Shown here in pieces: positions 49,685-62,007 of a stretch of 64,000 nucleotides of DNA. The notes under the pieces are model-generated. The model worked only from the letters and a program-made list of their open reading frames with translations, was not told the DNA's origin and did not search any database. Numbering within the stretch: position 1 is the stretch's first letter; each line of letters starts with the position of its first letter. The stretch lies in the NCBI RefSeq assembly GCF_040802235.1, contig NC_133174.1, positions 133,539,213 to 133,603,212 on the forward strand. The letters run 5' to 3'. A program made the position numbers and the translations under genes. The stretch is from Manis javanica. Lineage: Eukaryota; Chordata; Mammalia; Pholidota; Manidae.

Positions 49685-49830
49685 AGGGCAGTGGTCCTCA
49701 GTTTGGGGGAAGAGTCCAAAGATCCGGTTCAGAATCTGATGAAAGCAGTAGACCCTTCCCCCTCAAATGGTTTTGAATACATATATACCATGATTCACAT
49801 AAAATTTCACATTTCCTAAATTTCCTGAAA
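49685..49830 (+). mobile_element. Candidate hAT-type MITE
   Basis: It starts with 'cagtggtcctcagtttggg', a typical hAT-Charlie terminal repeat, followed by 'ttcagaatctgatgaaagca', 'gtagacccttccccctc' and 'ttcctgaaacccat'. This order fits a small non-autonomous Charlie family whose name I cannot fix. The right terminal repeat is not clear. Confidence 0.5.
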
Positions 49831-50534
49831 CCCATACTTTGACTCCTTTAAAGTGTTCAGATTCTAGTTCTAAATCATCTGCTCAAGCAGAGTTCAAGTC
49901 CTTTCCCCTCAGTTTACCCCACAGAAGAATCCAATCTGCTATCATGGAATTCACTGTGATAAACTGGACTGTGGAGATAGGGGCTTGGGCCTTCATCATA
50001 AATGAATCTAGAATAGCAATATCCTGAAACAAAAGACTAAGATGAAGCCTGAGGAATAGATGACTGTAAAGCCACTGGGTGTTTCTTACAGTTTAGTCAA
50101 GTTGTCTTGCTTCTTAAGTGGGTTTCTCCCAGCTCCCCAGGGCCTAGGGTTGCATGGCTAAATCCCTAAGTGTTACATGTTTACCTAGGGTATCCTGTTT
50201 TGATAAGCCCACATATATGAGATGACAGTAAATGGTTAGAGGAGAAATGGGAGTTTGAAATGTGCCCCCAGCACATCTATCTTATCGTAAGCAAAATTAA
50301 CACCAGCCAACTAGGAAGAAGAAACTATTGTGACAGCAAAGTAAGTTTTCAAATCCCCTAGAAGATTCTTTTTTATATTGATCTTGGAGATAGGATTGTG
50401 CTAGAGCCGATTTATGCATCTGAACTAAGGTATGGATCTCTGCTAATGCATATTGGCTACAATAAACTGAAATATGCCTAATGGAGTATGAACTTTAATT
50501 TTTCATTAAATGATGTAATTTTGGAGCAGCACAT
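49831..50534. other. No recognised feature
   Basis: No gene or named repeat is seen. Confidence 0.35.
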
Positions 50535-50745
50535 CTCAATGAAAGGGATATAGACTTTGGAGTCAGACATAGCTGGGCTTGAATTCTAGCCCAGACACTC
50601 CCTGTGATCTCTTTTATATTACTCTCCATCAATGAACCCATTTTCTGATCTGTGAAAAGGGTCCAAATAATACCTACTTCAGGGTCATTGTGAGAATTCA
50701 AAGTAGTTGAAAATTCCTAATTGTATCTCTTAGTAAATAGTAGCT
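50535..50745 (+). repeat. MIR element
   Basis: MIR on plus: 'gactttggagtcagacatag', 'gggcttgaattctagcccag', 'cattttctgatctgtgaaaa', 'aataatacctacttcagggt' and 'cattgtgagaattcaaagta'. Confidence 0.8.
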
Positions 50746-51459
50746 ATATCTGATTATCCCCTTGGGGCCAATGCTTGAGTGTGCCAGTATGATTCATTCA
50801 AGATAATTACTCAAACCATTGCACGTAGTGTGGTCGATCTTAATACCAGGATAAGAAGCCCATACTTTATTCCATAGACAATGGGGCGTCATTCAAGATT
50901 TACCTCTCCTAATTTTTTATGTGAATGAAAACAAAACAGAACAAACTAATGGAAAACGATGAGAAATTGCTTCTTCAGTACTGCAAATTTAGATTGATTT
51001 AATTACATTCTGGAGGCCTCAAAACATAGCCCTTTTTCAAATGAGAGGTTTAGCATTTCAGTGACAGTGCACTGTATTGCAGCTAGAGTTTTCATTTTCA
51101 GAAGGGCATGTTGTGGACAATGAGCTTACACCTAAGTAATGACATTTGTTCAGAAGTCAGTATCATTCATGAAAATCTGAGCTGCAGTATTTGAAGAAAA
51201 GTGGACTAGAAAATGTGAAGCTTTATGTAAATCATATTTACTTCTACAATAGGTGTGACAATTGCTGGAAACCTTCTTAGATGGTCCAGCTGGGGAAACA
51301 GAGGCCTAGGTAAAGGAGAGGTGCATAGCAAAGGAATACCAGATTAGAGCACAGAAAACTAACATGAATTTTCTAACACTGAGAAATGTGAGTGAAACTT
51401 CTGTGGGAAAGGAGTTTGTTCATTCACAAGTATGTGAGTTCCTGCTTCTGCAGGGATGG
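50746..51459. other. No recognised feature
   Basis: No gene or named repeat is seen. It is one of the longer stretches of the right half free of transposon traces. Confidence 0.4.
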
Positions 51460-51570
51460 AGGAGGTCATTTATTCAATAAATGTGTGAGTCCTACTATGT
51501 GCCAGGAAGCACACTAAATGAACAAATTAGACAAACCCTAGCCCTCGTGGAGCTTATAGACTAGAGTGAG
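51460..51570 (-). mobile_element. L2 3'-end fragment, minus strand
   Basis: 'catttattcaataaatgtgt', 'cctactatgtgccaggaagc' and 'ctcgtggagcttatagacta' are the reverse of the L2 3' terminus. Confidence 0.75.
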
Positions 51571-52239
51571 TCACAGTAAAATGTGTGCAAATGATTTATT
51601 TGATTTAACTATAATTCTGTAACTCTGATGCAGCAGTTGCACTGGGCCAAGAGAGAATATAAAATGGCTTATCTAGTTGAGGAAGTCAATACAAATTTCT
51701 ACAGGTCAAAACAAATTTTTTAATTCTTTTAACGCTGTGCTGTCTAGGAAAAGAAATCTTACGGCTGTGGGAGTCTTTATATACCAAGTAACTCACAGTT
51801 TATTTGTATCCTTTAGAAAACCATGATCTTAATGTAAGGTGTCAATCAATAAATTGCCTTACTTGGCTTTATATTTTCATTATACAATTTCTTACTACAC
51901 GAAGGGGAAAATGATCGTCAGTTTTCAGTTTCTGTTCCACTGGTTAGAAACTATTACTTTGACCAGGAAGTGATCTGAGCAGGTCTAACCACTAGGGGTC
52001 GCCTTGGGCCAGGGCAGAAGCAAGAATACCTCGGTCTACATCTGTGGCTATAGTCAGAATGAATACAAAATAATATTTAGGATTTGAGTTGGTCCTGGAA
52101 GAGTGATAAGGTTGGGAAAAGAAAGAGTTAAACATGAGAAGAACCTCAGTGATTTATTCCAGTATTTGCAAAATCAGAGAGGAGAATATGTAAGTGGTTA
52201 ATGGAGAAAAACAGCTAAATCAGCTGGGCTGGAACATTG
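51571..52239. other. Single-copy-looking DNA with a weaker CTCF-like word
   Basis: No gene or named repeat is seen. CCACTAGGGGTCGC at 51989-52002 resembles the CTCF core with one mismatch. Confidence 0.35.
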
Positions 52240-52420
52240 AGTACATGCAGGATACCAATAGCACATAAAATTGGAAGCACAGTTGGGATGAAATTGTTGA
52301 GAGTCTTAAGTACCTGGCTAAGGAGTTTTTAATTTTATCATATTGGCAATTGGGAGTCTGAAGATTTTAAAGAAGGAAATGTAAACTGGTAGCATGGTTT
52401 AGGAAGCTTTTTAATATCCC
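52240..52420 (-). mobile_element. L2 fragment, minus strand
   Basis: 'agtcttaagtacctggctaa', then 'ggagtttttaattttatcat', 'attggcaattgggagtctga' and 'agattttaaagaaggaaatg' follow the reverse of an L2 3' stretch that is also visible at 33290-33380. Confidence 0.6.
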
Positions 52421-53499
52421 AATGAGACATGAAAGACTTGTTCGTGACAGCCCATCGCTGCAGTAGGGAAGGCAGAAAGCACAGGAGGACTGGGAGGAAG
52501 CTGGGTTCGTGTGTACATGCTCTGCGCACACTAGGCTGTTTGACCTGTGAGTCCTCCATGTGGAACATGCACAGTGCAGTTGGAAATGAAAAATTGGAGC
52601 CTAATAGAAAAGGTGAGCTATCCCAAAAGCAAATCAAGAATATAAGCTTCGATGCAATGCTTGCAGCCTCAGGATAAGGCATAAGAACAGAAGCAGAGAG
52701 AACCTAGAATGAGCATTTGGGAAAGTGCCAGCATTTGGGTGTAGGATGTGGATGAAGCCATAGAGGAGGACACACAGAAAAAGTAGCCAAAGTGGTTCCG
52801 ATTCTGCTGGAAAGTCACAGTTGGACCAAGGCCGACAAACACCATTTTTGTAGGCTCTATAGAGTTAGGAATTGACAACAAAGAATAAAAGGCAGTGAAA
52901 AACAAGGTTTCCTCCCATGGCTTTGAGAGACACCGAGCTTAGTTAACTAGATTTAACCACCACCAGATGGGGAGAAGAGCAGTGAAGTTAAAGTCAGCCG
53001 GACTGAGGATAGAATGCTGCCCTGTTCTGTGACCTTACACACCTTGCTTTTATCTCCAGGAATCGCCTTTCTCTTCAGTAAAGTATAGGTACCATGATAC
53101 CTCCTCGTGGGGTTTCTGTGACTAAAACATGTGGTAATGCGTGTATGAAGTATGCAACCAAGCCCACAAGTGTATTAAGTGCATAAAGGGAATGGCTCTT
53201 CTGTCTCTTGAAGACCTCTGAATAAAACCTCAAATGCAAGGTTATGTTAGAATATGGTTTCATGAAAAAAAGCTTCCTTAGAAATTGATGAGCTTTCTGC
53301 TTTGCAGATGAGGGCTTTGCAAGTTTTTGTTGTTTCTATTGATAGATTTGTCTCCCTTCGATTTGGTTTTTGGAAATACTGGGACTAGTTTTGAAACTCA
53401 CACCTAGCCAATAAGTTAACCCGACAGCTCTCACATTTGCTGCTGCTGCTTCATTTCCATGCTCCTGATTTTGTATTTTTAAATTTATCTTACTGTTTT
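52421..53499. other. No firmly recognised feature
   Basis: 52430-52830 might be a continuation of the L2 fragment, but the match is too weak to call. A minus-strand frame of 114 codons (52338-52682) overlaps the L2 and is not credible as a gene. Confidence 0.35.
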
Positions 53500-53690
53500 T
53501 AACTGTTACTTATTGTGTACTGATTTTTTTCTGACACAGTATTACTCTATGTGTATCCTCAGAACACCCTTGTAAGGTAAAATCATTAACCCTATTTCAC
53601 ATGTAAGAAAATGAAAGTTCAGAGCAGTAAGATAACTTCCAAAGTCACAAAATTAATATGTGCAAGGGTAGAAATTTGAAATTACATCTC
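53500..53690 (-). repeat. MIR element, minus strand
   Basis: Reverse MIR: 'gtgtatcctcagaacaccct', 'tgtaaggtaaaatcattaac', 'cctatttcacatgtaagaaa', 'ttcagagcagtaagataact' and 'agtcacaaaattaa'. Confidence 0.65.
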
Positions 53691-53859
53691 TCAGACACTA
53701 CATTATTGCTGTTTCTCCTATGCTTGTTATGAGTCAAGAGAATAGATAAAGGAATAATATAAGAAAAAAAACATGACTTAAAAGAAGTACACTTGAAAAA
53801 GTCATGGGTTTTAAATGGCTGTACACATAAAATATGTAAACTCAATGATATGGCTGCCA

Positions 53860-54335
53860 AAAACCTGGCATGTGGGACCCATCCACTTCTTTGTGGGCTG
53901 ACTACATTTATTTGGGCATTATATTCCAGGTGGGGCACAGTCAAGCTAGACTGTGTTCAAAAGAGGCTAACCAGATGGCAAAGAGAACTTAGGCCATGTT
54001 ACATGAAGAAAAGACGTGGTGCAGGTACCTTTACTGCTGCTACATTTCTGAACTGTTGGGGATTAGACTTGCTTTACATGGTACACAAAGACAGAATTGG
54101 GACCTGTGGCAGAAGTTACAGGGCAGAACATCTGGCTTGACATAAAGATGGAATGTTCTAGTATTAAAGACTTTCCATAAATAGAATGAGGTGCATCAAG
54201 AGATAATAAATGTCGGGGCATTTAGGTTTTTAAGAAGAGGTTGGAGAGCCACTTGGCAGGAGTATTGCAGAAATATTTCAAGTAGTGAGTAAGGGATAGA
54301 CCAGCAGTCTTTCAGGACTCTCCAACTATAAGTTT
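53860..54335 (+). mobile_element. L3/CR1 fragment
   Basis: This is an old CR1-clade LINE. The 3' part of ORF2 is recognised by 'gtgttcaaaagaggctaacc', then 'agatggcaaagagaacttag', 'gcagaagttacagggcagaa', 'catctggcttgacataaaga', 'aagaagaggttggagagcca' and 'cttggcaggagtattgcag'. The 115-codon open frame 53793-54140 partly follows this coding strand, which explains its length. Confidence 0.75.
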
Positions 54336-54432
54336 GTCATTGTATGAAATGAAGATACCTGTATTGACCTATCCATATGTTCTCTGTCACATGTTCCTGC
54401 ATCATAAATGTCACTTGGGATATGCAAACTAG

Positions 54433-55205
54433 TGGAGACTTCCAGTATCTCATTTAAAGCAGTAAAGTTTTATTTCTTCCACACAGTAGAGCTCTTTTGT
54501 GGATCAGCAGGAAAGTTCTGTTTAGCCTAGTCACTCAGGGCAATGACTTCAGATGCTAAGTATCCAGAGTGAGGCCAAACTTGGCAAGTGAAGGGTAGAG
54601 TCCTCCACAAGACTGCCCTCACTTCTGACCAACTAGCTAAAAATTTGGGCATTCCCACTATCCCCTCAGGTTCAATAATTCATTAGAACAATTCACAGAA
54701 TTCAGGAAAGCACTACACGTAATTTTATGGCTTTCTTATAGCAAAATGGATACAATCATAACCAGCCAAAACAAGAGACACGTAGATCAAAGTCAGAGAG
54801 TATCCCAAATGTGAAGTTTCTGCAGCCTTCTTGAGGAGTTAGGACAGATCACCCTCCCTGCACAGAATGTTGGTCACCAGGGACACTTGCCCAAGGTTTG
54901 GTGTCAAAACTTTTCCTAGGGCTTTTTCTTGGAGTTTTATTATGTAGGCCTGATTGAATTGTTGGTCATGAGATTGAATTCAGCCTCTCCTCCCTAGAGG
55001 TCAGTCTGATGTCAACCCTTAAATTACATGGCTGGTCCTTCTGGCAGCACCAGCCTCCATCATGAGTTACTTCCTTAGTAAAAACTAGGGCTCAATATGA
55101 GTCACCTTATTAGCATAAACTCTCAAGTGTGGCACATTTTATCATGAATAACAAAGACACTCATCGCTTTAGGAGCTACACCCCAGGAACCAGAATGGTC
55201 TCACA
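54433..55205 (-). mobile_element. Candidate solitary LTR of unassigned family
   Basis: 773 bases starting TG and ending CA on plus, with short inverted ends (TGGAGAC and GGTCTCACA) and the 4-base word ctag on both sides (54429-54432 and 55206-55209). An AATAAA signal lies on minus near 54472, close to its left end, so transcription would read minus. Words such as 'gaacaattcacagaattcag' and 'gtcaccttattagcataaac' belong to an LTR type I have seen but cannot name. There are no internal viral genes. Confidence 0.6.
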
Positions 55206-55211
55206 CTAGTG

Positions 55212-56559
55212 TTTAAATGCCCTGGCCCAGAAGTGGCATGTTACTTCTATTCACAACTCATTGATCCAAACTCGCCATATGACTTCCTTCAACAACAAGG
55301 GGCTACAAAGAAGAGAGTAAAAGAAATATTTGAATAATAGCCCTGAAAATTTACTGTATAAGTCCCTCAATTGGGCAATCATTTGCTTAGCATAATTGCA
55401 TTTTACCAATATTTTCATTCAAATGTTTATTTTCTTACATGAATATAGTCTTTAAACCTACCTAAATTGTCATTATAATGAATGACCTTATTTGGAAGTT
55501 CATGATTATTTTTATAGGGGTAAGGGTTTTTTAATGATTTCCATATAAAGCATCTCTGTTTATCTTTTATTTCATTAACCACATTACCTTTAAATTTTGT
55601 GTTGAAAGTAGAAATACATAGCAGAGAATTGGGCACTTCAAAAAATGTTTTGTTTCTTTGTGACATTTCAACAGAAATAATTTTAAACAGTAAAATATGA
55701 CCATTTTCTTAAATTTAAAAACCTTGGCTCGAGAAACAAATATTTCTCTTATTTGCTAACTAATCCAGACCATTATCTAGCTTGATTTCAGTGTCACAAA
55801 TAGTAAGTGGAATGAAGCAATCTTAAACTACTAGTCACAATGCCATGCAAACACACAGATAAGTAGTTATTAATACGACTTCAGAAGGTAAGAGATTTTT
55901 CTTTTGTAAACCAGAGCTTATAAATAGATGAATGAAGTAGGAAACTCAGAAGCTGTATTCAAGGCCATTCATCTGACTTTCAAATGCTCAGTATTTATAA
56001 CCATTTCTGGATGATGTCAAGGATATCACATCTGTGGGCAAGAATGAAAAGAACTGAGAAGGGGAAAGATGATTATTTTAGAGAACAGACTCACTCTTGT
56101 TTAGAGACTTAGTCAAATCTCCTCCTTTTCCCCATGCCCCAGGCTTATGTGAATAATTGGTGGGTATATTACTTCACACCAGTCATCACCTAATAAGATG
56201 GCACTTCTAGGATCCTCCTGAAATTGCATCATACTTTCCCATCTATTCCTCTGCTATGAGTTCAAAGAAGGAAATGCCTAATAGGCAGCATGGGAATTTA
56301 CGGTTAATTTTGAAAAGACTTACAATATTAGAAACTTTGATGGGAAATTCGGTTAAAAAGAAAGAAGACAGCCTCAAAATTAAACAGGCTATTCCAAGTC
56401 AAGAAAGAACATATGGAAGAGTTAAGCAATTTAACAACAAAAACAACAACAGAATTCCCGTGGGACTCTGATCACCAGGCTTTAAATAGCAGCAATGAAT
56501 AGTAATGATTTCTATAATAGGAGGGTCTAATATGTGTGAATTATATTCATTATCTCTAA
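55212..56559. other. Single-copy-looking DNA
   Basis: AT-rich, with no gene or named repeat. A minus-strand frame of 79 codons (55427-55666) and a plus-strand frame of 71 (56256-56471) have low-complexity Asn/Lys-rich products. Confidence 0.4.
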
Positions 56560-56700
56560 TGTTCCCAATAACAAGCAAAAATAAATGTTAGGATCCTTAA
56601 TTTTAAGATGAGGAAATAGAGGCCCCAAATAGAAAAACCACTTGATCAAAATAATGCTTACTGGTTCCACAGTCACCAGATCCCTGCCTAGGGCTGTTCT
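56560..56700 (-). repeat. Possible MIR fragment, minus strand
   Basis: 'atccttaattttaagatgag', then 'gaaatagaggccccaaatag' and 'cttgatcaaaataatgctta' keep the order of the MIR middle in reverse. Confidence 0.45.
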
Positions 56701-57699
56701 CCTTCCCGCCCAACCAGTGGCTTGCTGGAGCTGACCTGTACTGGTGTTCAGGGATCGATTTTTAAATTTTCAGGAATTTTTCAAGCCATTATTTTAAAAA
56801 TTCTGTAAATCTACAAGCAAGTAAATTATATTTTAAAATGATAATACTCAAAGCTCATCAGTTCTAAATTATTTTACTATGTTTTAGTATTATCTGAGTT
56901 CTTGAAGTTATTAACATCTCTGATATCTGTATGGTGGAAATAATACATGGCACATTGCTGTGCGTCTCTTTCTAGCTCCCCATTCAGTGACAGCATGTTG
57001 CTAGCTTGAAATCAATCATGCTGGCAGTATTTACACCAAGGATATCAGGAAATGCTTCAACCAGAGCTTCGCTTATTGTTCTGGTGTTTTTCTAGATTTA
57101 ATAAAGTGATAGAGAAAGTGTTAATAATGCTGATTAAACTTAAAAGTGTTCCAGGCCTGCAGCCCTTACGTTGTGAATAGCAAATAAGTGAGAAAATATT
57201 CTTCTAGTATTCAAAGCCTATTATCCAATTGAGCAAAAATTCACTCACATCCTTGACAGAATGAGTGAAGTTTTGACATTCACCTTTGATGTTTCATTTT
57301 CATGTTACTTCTTAACATAAATGAAAATAACAACTAACATTAAAGTCATAACTACATTAATTCACCAGTTGTGAGCAAAATATTAGAGTTTGGCAAAAAT
57401 CAACAAAAGCATTGTGACAATAATTGACTATGTAGAATTGACAATAAAGTACAATAAAGAAGATTAGATATTTTATTAGATAAAATGCATGCTGTGAACT
57501 CCTTAATACCACTAAAATTTATTTAATATATATCTGTTTTATATATTAAAATTGGTTAAACATTTTCTAGCACACCAAAGCTTTTAACACGATATTGTCA
57601 AAACTGAATAAAACTGCTTTTGCCAAAGTAACCCATTCCGAGTTGCCAAATTCAATTTTTTTTATTGGATTTCTTTGTAGCATTTGGTACTTCAACAAC
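56701..57699. other. Single-copy-looking DNA
   Basis: AT-rich, with no gene or named repeat. Confidence 0.4.
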
Positions 57700-58760
57700 T
57701 TTTTTTGTATGTGAACTATTCTTAGCTTCCAGCACCCACTCCTGCCTTGCTTTTATCACAGTTGAATCTAAGTCCCTTATTTTGATCTCTTTCTGTTTTC
57801 TACATCCTAAATATTGGTAGTCCAAGCAGTTCTAGGGTTTCTACTTTTATAATATTCACGCTTTGGACAATCTCATCTACTCACAAGGTTTAACAACATA
57901 TGGGGTGATAACTTGCAAATCTGTATTTCTGGCCTAAATGTCTTCTTAGCATTATATGTAGGCAAATGTGTAAGGTATCCCTAAGTGGATATCTTTTAGT
58001 AATTGCCATAAACTGAGTGTTTGTGTCCCCCAAAATTCATGTTGGAACATAATCCTCAGTGTGATGGTATTAGGAGGTGGGGCCTTTAGGGGGTGATGAG
58101 TGACAAGGGTAGAGCCCTCAAGTATGGGATTAGTACCCTTATAAAAGAGGCCCTAAGGAGCAACTCCATCCCTTCTACCATGTGCGGACACAGCAAGAAG
58201 ATGGCTGTTTATGGACCAGCAAGTTAGCACTGACAAGACACTGAGTCAGATGGCACCTTGACCTTGGATTTTCCAGCCTTTAGAACTGTGAGAAATAAAC
58301 TTCTGTTGTTTATAAGCCACCCAGTCTATGGTACTCTTATTGCAGCAGTCAGAATGGACTAAAACAGAAATCTTGCACTAAATACAGACACAACCTAATG
58401 CTTTCTCTTGCAAATGAGCTCCTTCTTCGTTAGTTTCTAATCTGATTAAAAGCATTATGCAGCCACTCAAGGACTATGTGTCATCCTAGACTTCTCACTC
58501 AAGTTTTAATCATTTATGAAGTCCTTTTATCTAGTGCATCTCTCCTTTTCTTTCTAAACCTTAAGCTAATGTTTTAGTTGGGCTCTAACCATCTGTTGTC
58601 TGGACTATAAAATAAGTTTCTAACTGTTCTCCTCACATGTGCTTTTGCCCACCTACAATCAATCCAACTGCTACCAGAGTTGTATTTCTAAAATACAAAT
58701 GTAATTATCTTATTCTTGTACATGAAATTTTCCATAGTAATATTTTTCAGTCTTTTTCAC
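57700..58760 (+). mobile_element. L2 element, plus strand, split by an LTR
   Basis: The left part (57700-58003) fits L2 in the 'ctcatctactcacaaggttt', 'gcaaatctgtatttctggcc', 'ccctaagtggatatct' order. The right part (58367-58760) continues with 'gactatgtgtcatcctagac', 'tctcactcaagttttaatca' and 'caactgctaccagagttgta'. The break is the LTR at 58004-58366. Confidence 0.65.
58004..58366 (+). mobile_element. MaLR-like solitary LTR
   Basis: 363 bases starting TG and ending CA, flanked by gtaat (57999-58003) and gaaat (58367-58371), a 5-base duplication with one mismatch. Inside are 'tgtgtcccccaaaattcatg', 'gatggtattaggaggtgggg', 'gggattagtacccttataaa', 'accttgaccttggattttcc', the signal in 'gaactgtgagaaataaactt' and 'gccacccagtctatggtact', as in mammalian MaLR-type (ERVL) LTRs. 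It lies inside an L2. Confidence 0.78.
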
Positions 58761-59239
58761 TGTAACCTTATAGAAAGAGACACTTTGTTTTTCAAGACCC
58801 AGTGTATGTACCCACCACATATATGCACCTGCACCTCTGTGTGTTGGGCCCACACGCACACATACAATTAAAACAAATAGGTACCAAGACAGCAGTTAAC
58901 TTCATCTGTTTACATCCTGCTATTAGGTACATATTTTTTAATTTTTTAAACTCCAGGTAACTTCAAGCCACTAAATATATTTGATGACCTACTAATGGAA
59001 TGTGAACCATCAGTGTGTAAAATACAGAAGTAGAAGAAAAAAAATCTGCATCCATGAGGCATGGCACAGGAAGGCTTTCATAACTAGAAGTAAAACTAGA
59101 AAATGTTTTTAAATTAATGGTAATAGAATATAGCAAATCAAAATTTGTTGTATGGTTCTATCAGTGCAAAGCTTTCTAAAACAGTTTGTCACAATTATAT
59201 TAGATATTGATAAAGCAGTACTTAGAAATTTAAAGTAAA
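58761..59239. other. No recognised feature
   Basis: AT-rich DNA with no gene or named repeat. Confidence 0.4.
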
Positions 59240-59930
59240 GGTGAGGCTTGACTAAAAACAGGCATGAGGAAGCTCTCTGGAATGATGGTAATGTTCTATA
59301 CCTCAAAAGTTTAGGCTACACAGAGGTATGTATTTGTCAAAATTCAACAAATAGTACTTCTAATATAATGCATTTTATTATATGCAAAATTTACCACTAA
59401 AGGATAAAAAGGAACTATAAAGACATTTTCAACTATAATGAACTATATGCATGCTAAAGTATTTAGAAAACGTTATACTAATATATACAAATGATTTTGA
59501 TATGCAAAGATGCATTCAAGAGTAGATAGATTTGTGAGAAAGCAAGTATAGTAAAGTGTTAATGGTAGACTCTAGATGGTTGGGTATATGGGTTTTCATA
59601 TTCAAACACATGTAACTTTCTGATATGTTTGAAATACTGCTTAGTAAAATGTTTAAAAAATTGTGCTGTATGAAAGCATACAGACACAAAAGAGTACAGA
59701 CTGTTAGATTCCACTGATATGATATTTAAGAACAGTCAGAACTATGGGGAGAAAAATGAGAACAGTGATTTACAAAAGGAATGGGAATTGACTGCACGGA
59801 GTAAAAGGAAATATGCTGGGGTAACAAAAGTGCTCTATGTGGTATAGGTGTTTACAGGGACACATATATTAGATTCATCATATCTATACTTAAGAATGGT
59901 GCATTTCACTCTGTAAATTTTGACTAAATA
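59240..59930 (+). mobile_element. Old L1 3' ends, plus strand (two or more pieces)
   Basis: Two 3'-end-like stretches follow each other: 'gaatgatggtaatgttctat' with 'tttgtcaaaattcaacaa' (59280-59360), and 'aaaagagtacagactgttag' with 'aacagtgatttacaaaa' and 'tggtgcatttcactctgtaa' (59690-59920). Both are typical of old L1M 3' termini, and the part between them is also LINE-tail-like. Confidence 0.6.
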
Positions 59931-59999
59931 AAAGCAATAGTTTTTATAATAAAAACTCAACAAAATGGGTAGAGAGGGCAAGTACCTCAACATAATAAA

Positions 60000-61933
60000 G
60001 GCCATATATGACAAACCCACAGCCAACATCATACTGAACAGCGAGAAGCTGAAAGCTTTTCCTCTAAGATAGGGAACAAGACAGGGATGCCCACTCTCCC
60101 CACTGTTATTCAACATAGTACTGGAGGTCCTAGCCATGGCAAGCAGACAAAACAAAGAAATACAAGGAATCCAGATTGTTAAAGAGGAAGTCAAACTGTC
60201 ACTATTTGCAGATGACATGATATTGTACATAAAAAACCCTAAAGACTCCATTCCAAAACTACTAGAACTAATATCTGAATTCAGCAAAGTTGCACGATAC
60301 AAAATTAATACACAGAAATCTGTTGCTTTCCTATATACTAATGACAAATTAACAGAAAGAGAAATCAGGAGAACAATTCCATTCACAATTGCACCAAAAA
60401 GAATAAAATACCTAGGAATAAAGCTAACCAAGGAAGTCAAAGTCCTATACCCTGAAAACTACAAGACACTCTCAAGAGAAATTAAAGAGGTCACTAACAA
60501 ATGGAAACTCATCCCATGCTCTTGGCTAGGAAGAATTAATATTGTCAAAATGGCCATCCTGCCTAAAATAGTCTACAGATTCAATGCAATCCCTATGAAA
60601 ATACCAACAACATTCTTCAATGAACTACAGCAAATAGTTCAAAAATTCATATGGAACAACAGAAGACCCCAAATAGCCAAACAATCCTGAGAAGGAAGAA
60701 TAAAGCAGGGGGGAATCTCGCTTCCCAACTTCAAGCTCTACTACAAAGCCACAGTAATCAAGACAATTTGGTACTGGCACAAGAACAGAGCCACAGACCA
60801 GTGGAACAGAATAGAGAGACCAGATATTAACCCAAACATATATGGTCAATTAATATACGATAAAGGAGCCATGGACATACAATGGGGAAATGACAGCTTC
60901 TTCAACAGCTGATGTTGGGAAAACTGGGCAGCTTCATGTAAGAGAATGAAATTGGATCATTGTCTAACCCCATACACAAAAGTAAATTATAAATGGATCA
61001 AAGACCTGAATGTAAGTCATGAAACCATAAAACTCTTACAAAAAATCATAGGCAAAAATCTCTTGGACATAAACATGAGTGACCTCTTCATGAACATATC
61101 TCCCCAGGCAAGGGAAACAAAAGCAAAAATGAACAAATGGGACTATATCAAGCTGAAAAGCTTCTGTACAGCAAAGGACACCATCAATAGAACAAAAAGG
61201 TACCCTACAGTATGGAGAATATATTCACAGATGACAGATCCAATAAAGGGTTGACATCCAAAATATATAACGAGCTCACACACCTCAACAGACAAAAAGC
61301 AAATAATCCAATTAAAAAATGGGCACAGGATCCGAACAGACAGTTCTTCAAAGAAGAAATTCAGATGGCCAACAGACACATGAAAAGATGCCCCACATCA
61401 TTAATCATCAGAGAAATGTAAACTAAAACCACAATGAGATATCACCTCACACCAGTAAGGATGGCCACCATCCAACAGACAAACAACAACAACTGTTGGC
61501 AAGGTTGTGGAGAAAGGGGAACCCTCCTGCACTGCTGGTGGGAATGTCAATTGGTCAACCATTGTGGAAAGCAGTATGGAAGTTCTTCAAAAAACTCAAA
61601 ATAGAAAAACCATTTGACCCAGAAATTCCACTCCTAGGAATTGACCCTAAGAATGCAGCAGCCCAGTTTGAAAAAGACAGATGCACCCCTATGTTTATCA
61701 CAGCATTCTTTACAATAGCCAAGAAATGGAAGCAACCTAAGTGTCCATCAGTAGATGAATGGATAAAGAACATGTGGCACATATACACAATGCAATATTA
61801 TTCAGCCATAAGAAGAAAACAAATCCTACCATTTGCAACAACATGGATGGAACTAGAGGGTATTATGCTCAGTGAAATAAGCCAGGCAGAGAAAGACAAG
61901 TACCAAATGATTTCCCTCATCTGTGGAGTATAA
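60000..61933 (+). pseudogene. L1 ORF2 C-terminal two thirds, broken
   Basis: The RT active site [13 protein letters not shown] is clear at about 60200-60240 in a 184-codon open piece (60136-60690). Then a base is missing in a short A run (about 60679-60681) and one G too many stands at 60708-60713, which restores the frame. A TGA (60910-60912) lies where a Cys codon is expected. Later frameshifts fall near 61210 and 61430. The C-terminus ends LICGV at 61933, as in the copy at 24164. Confidence 0.85.
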
Positions 61934-62007
61934 GAACAAAGAAAAAACTGAGGGAACAAAAGAGCAGCAGAATCACAGACCCCAAGAATGGACTAACAGT
62001 TACCAAA

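Noticed and set aside
52960..52973. CCACCAGATGGGGA as a CTCF site
   Set aside because: It has two mismatches in the core consensus, and such words are frequent by chance.
59835..60440. 201-codon minus-strand open frame
   Set aside because: It is the antisense shadow of L1 ORF2 in the plus-strand copy. The reverse-transcriptase motif is on the other strand.
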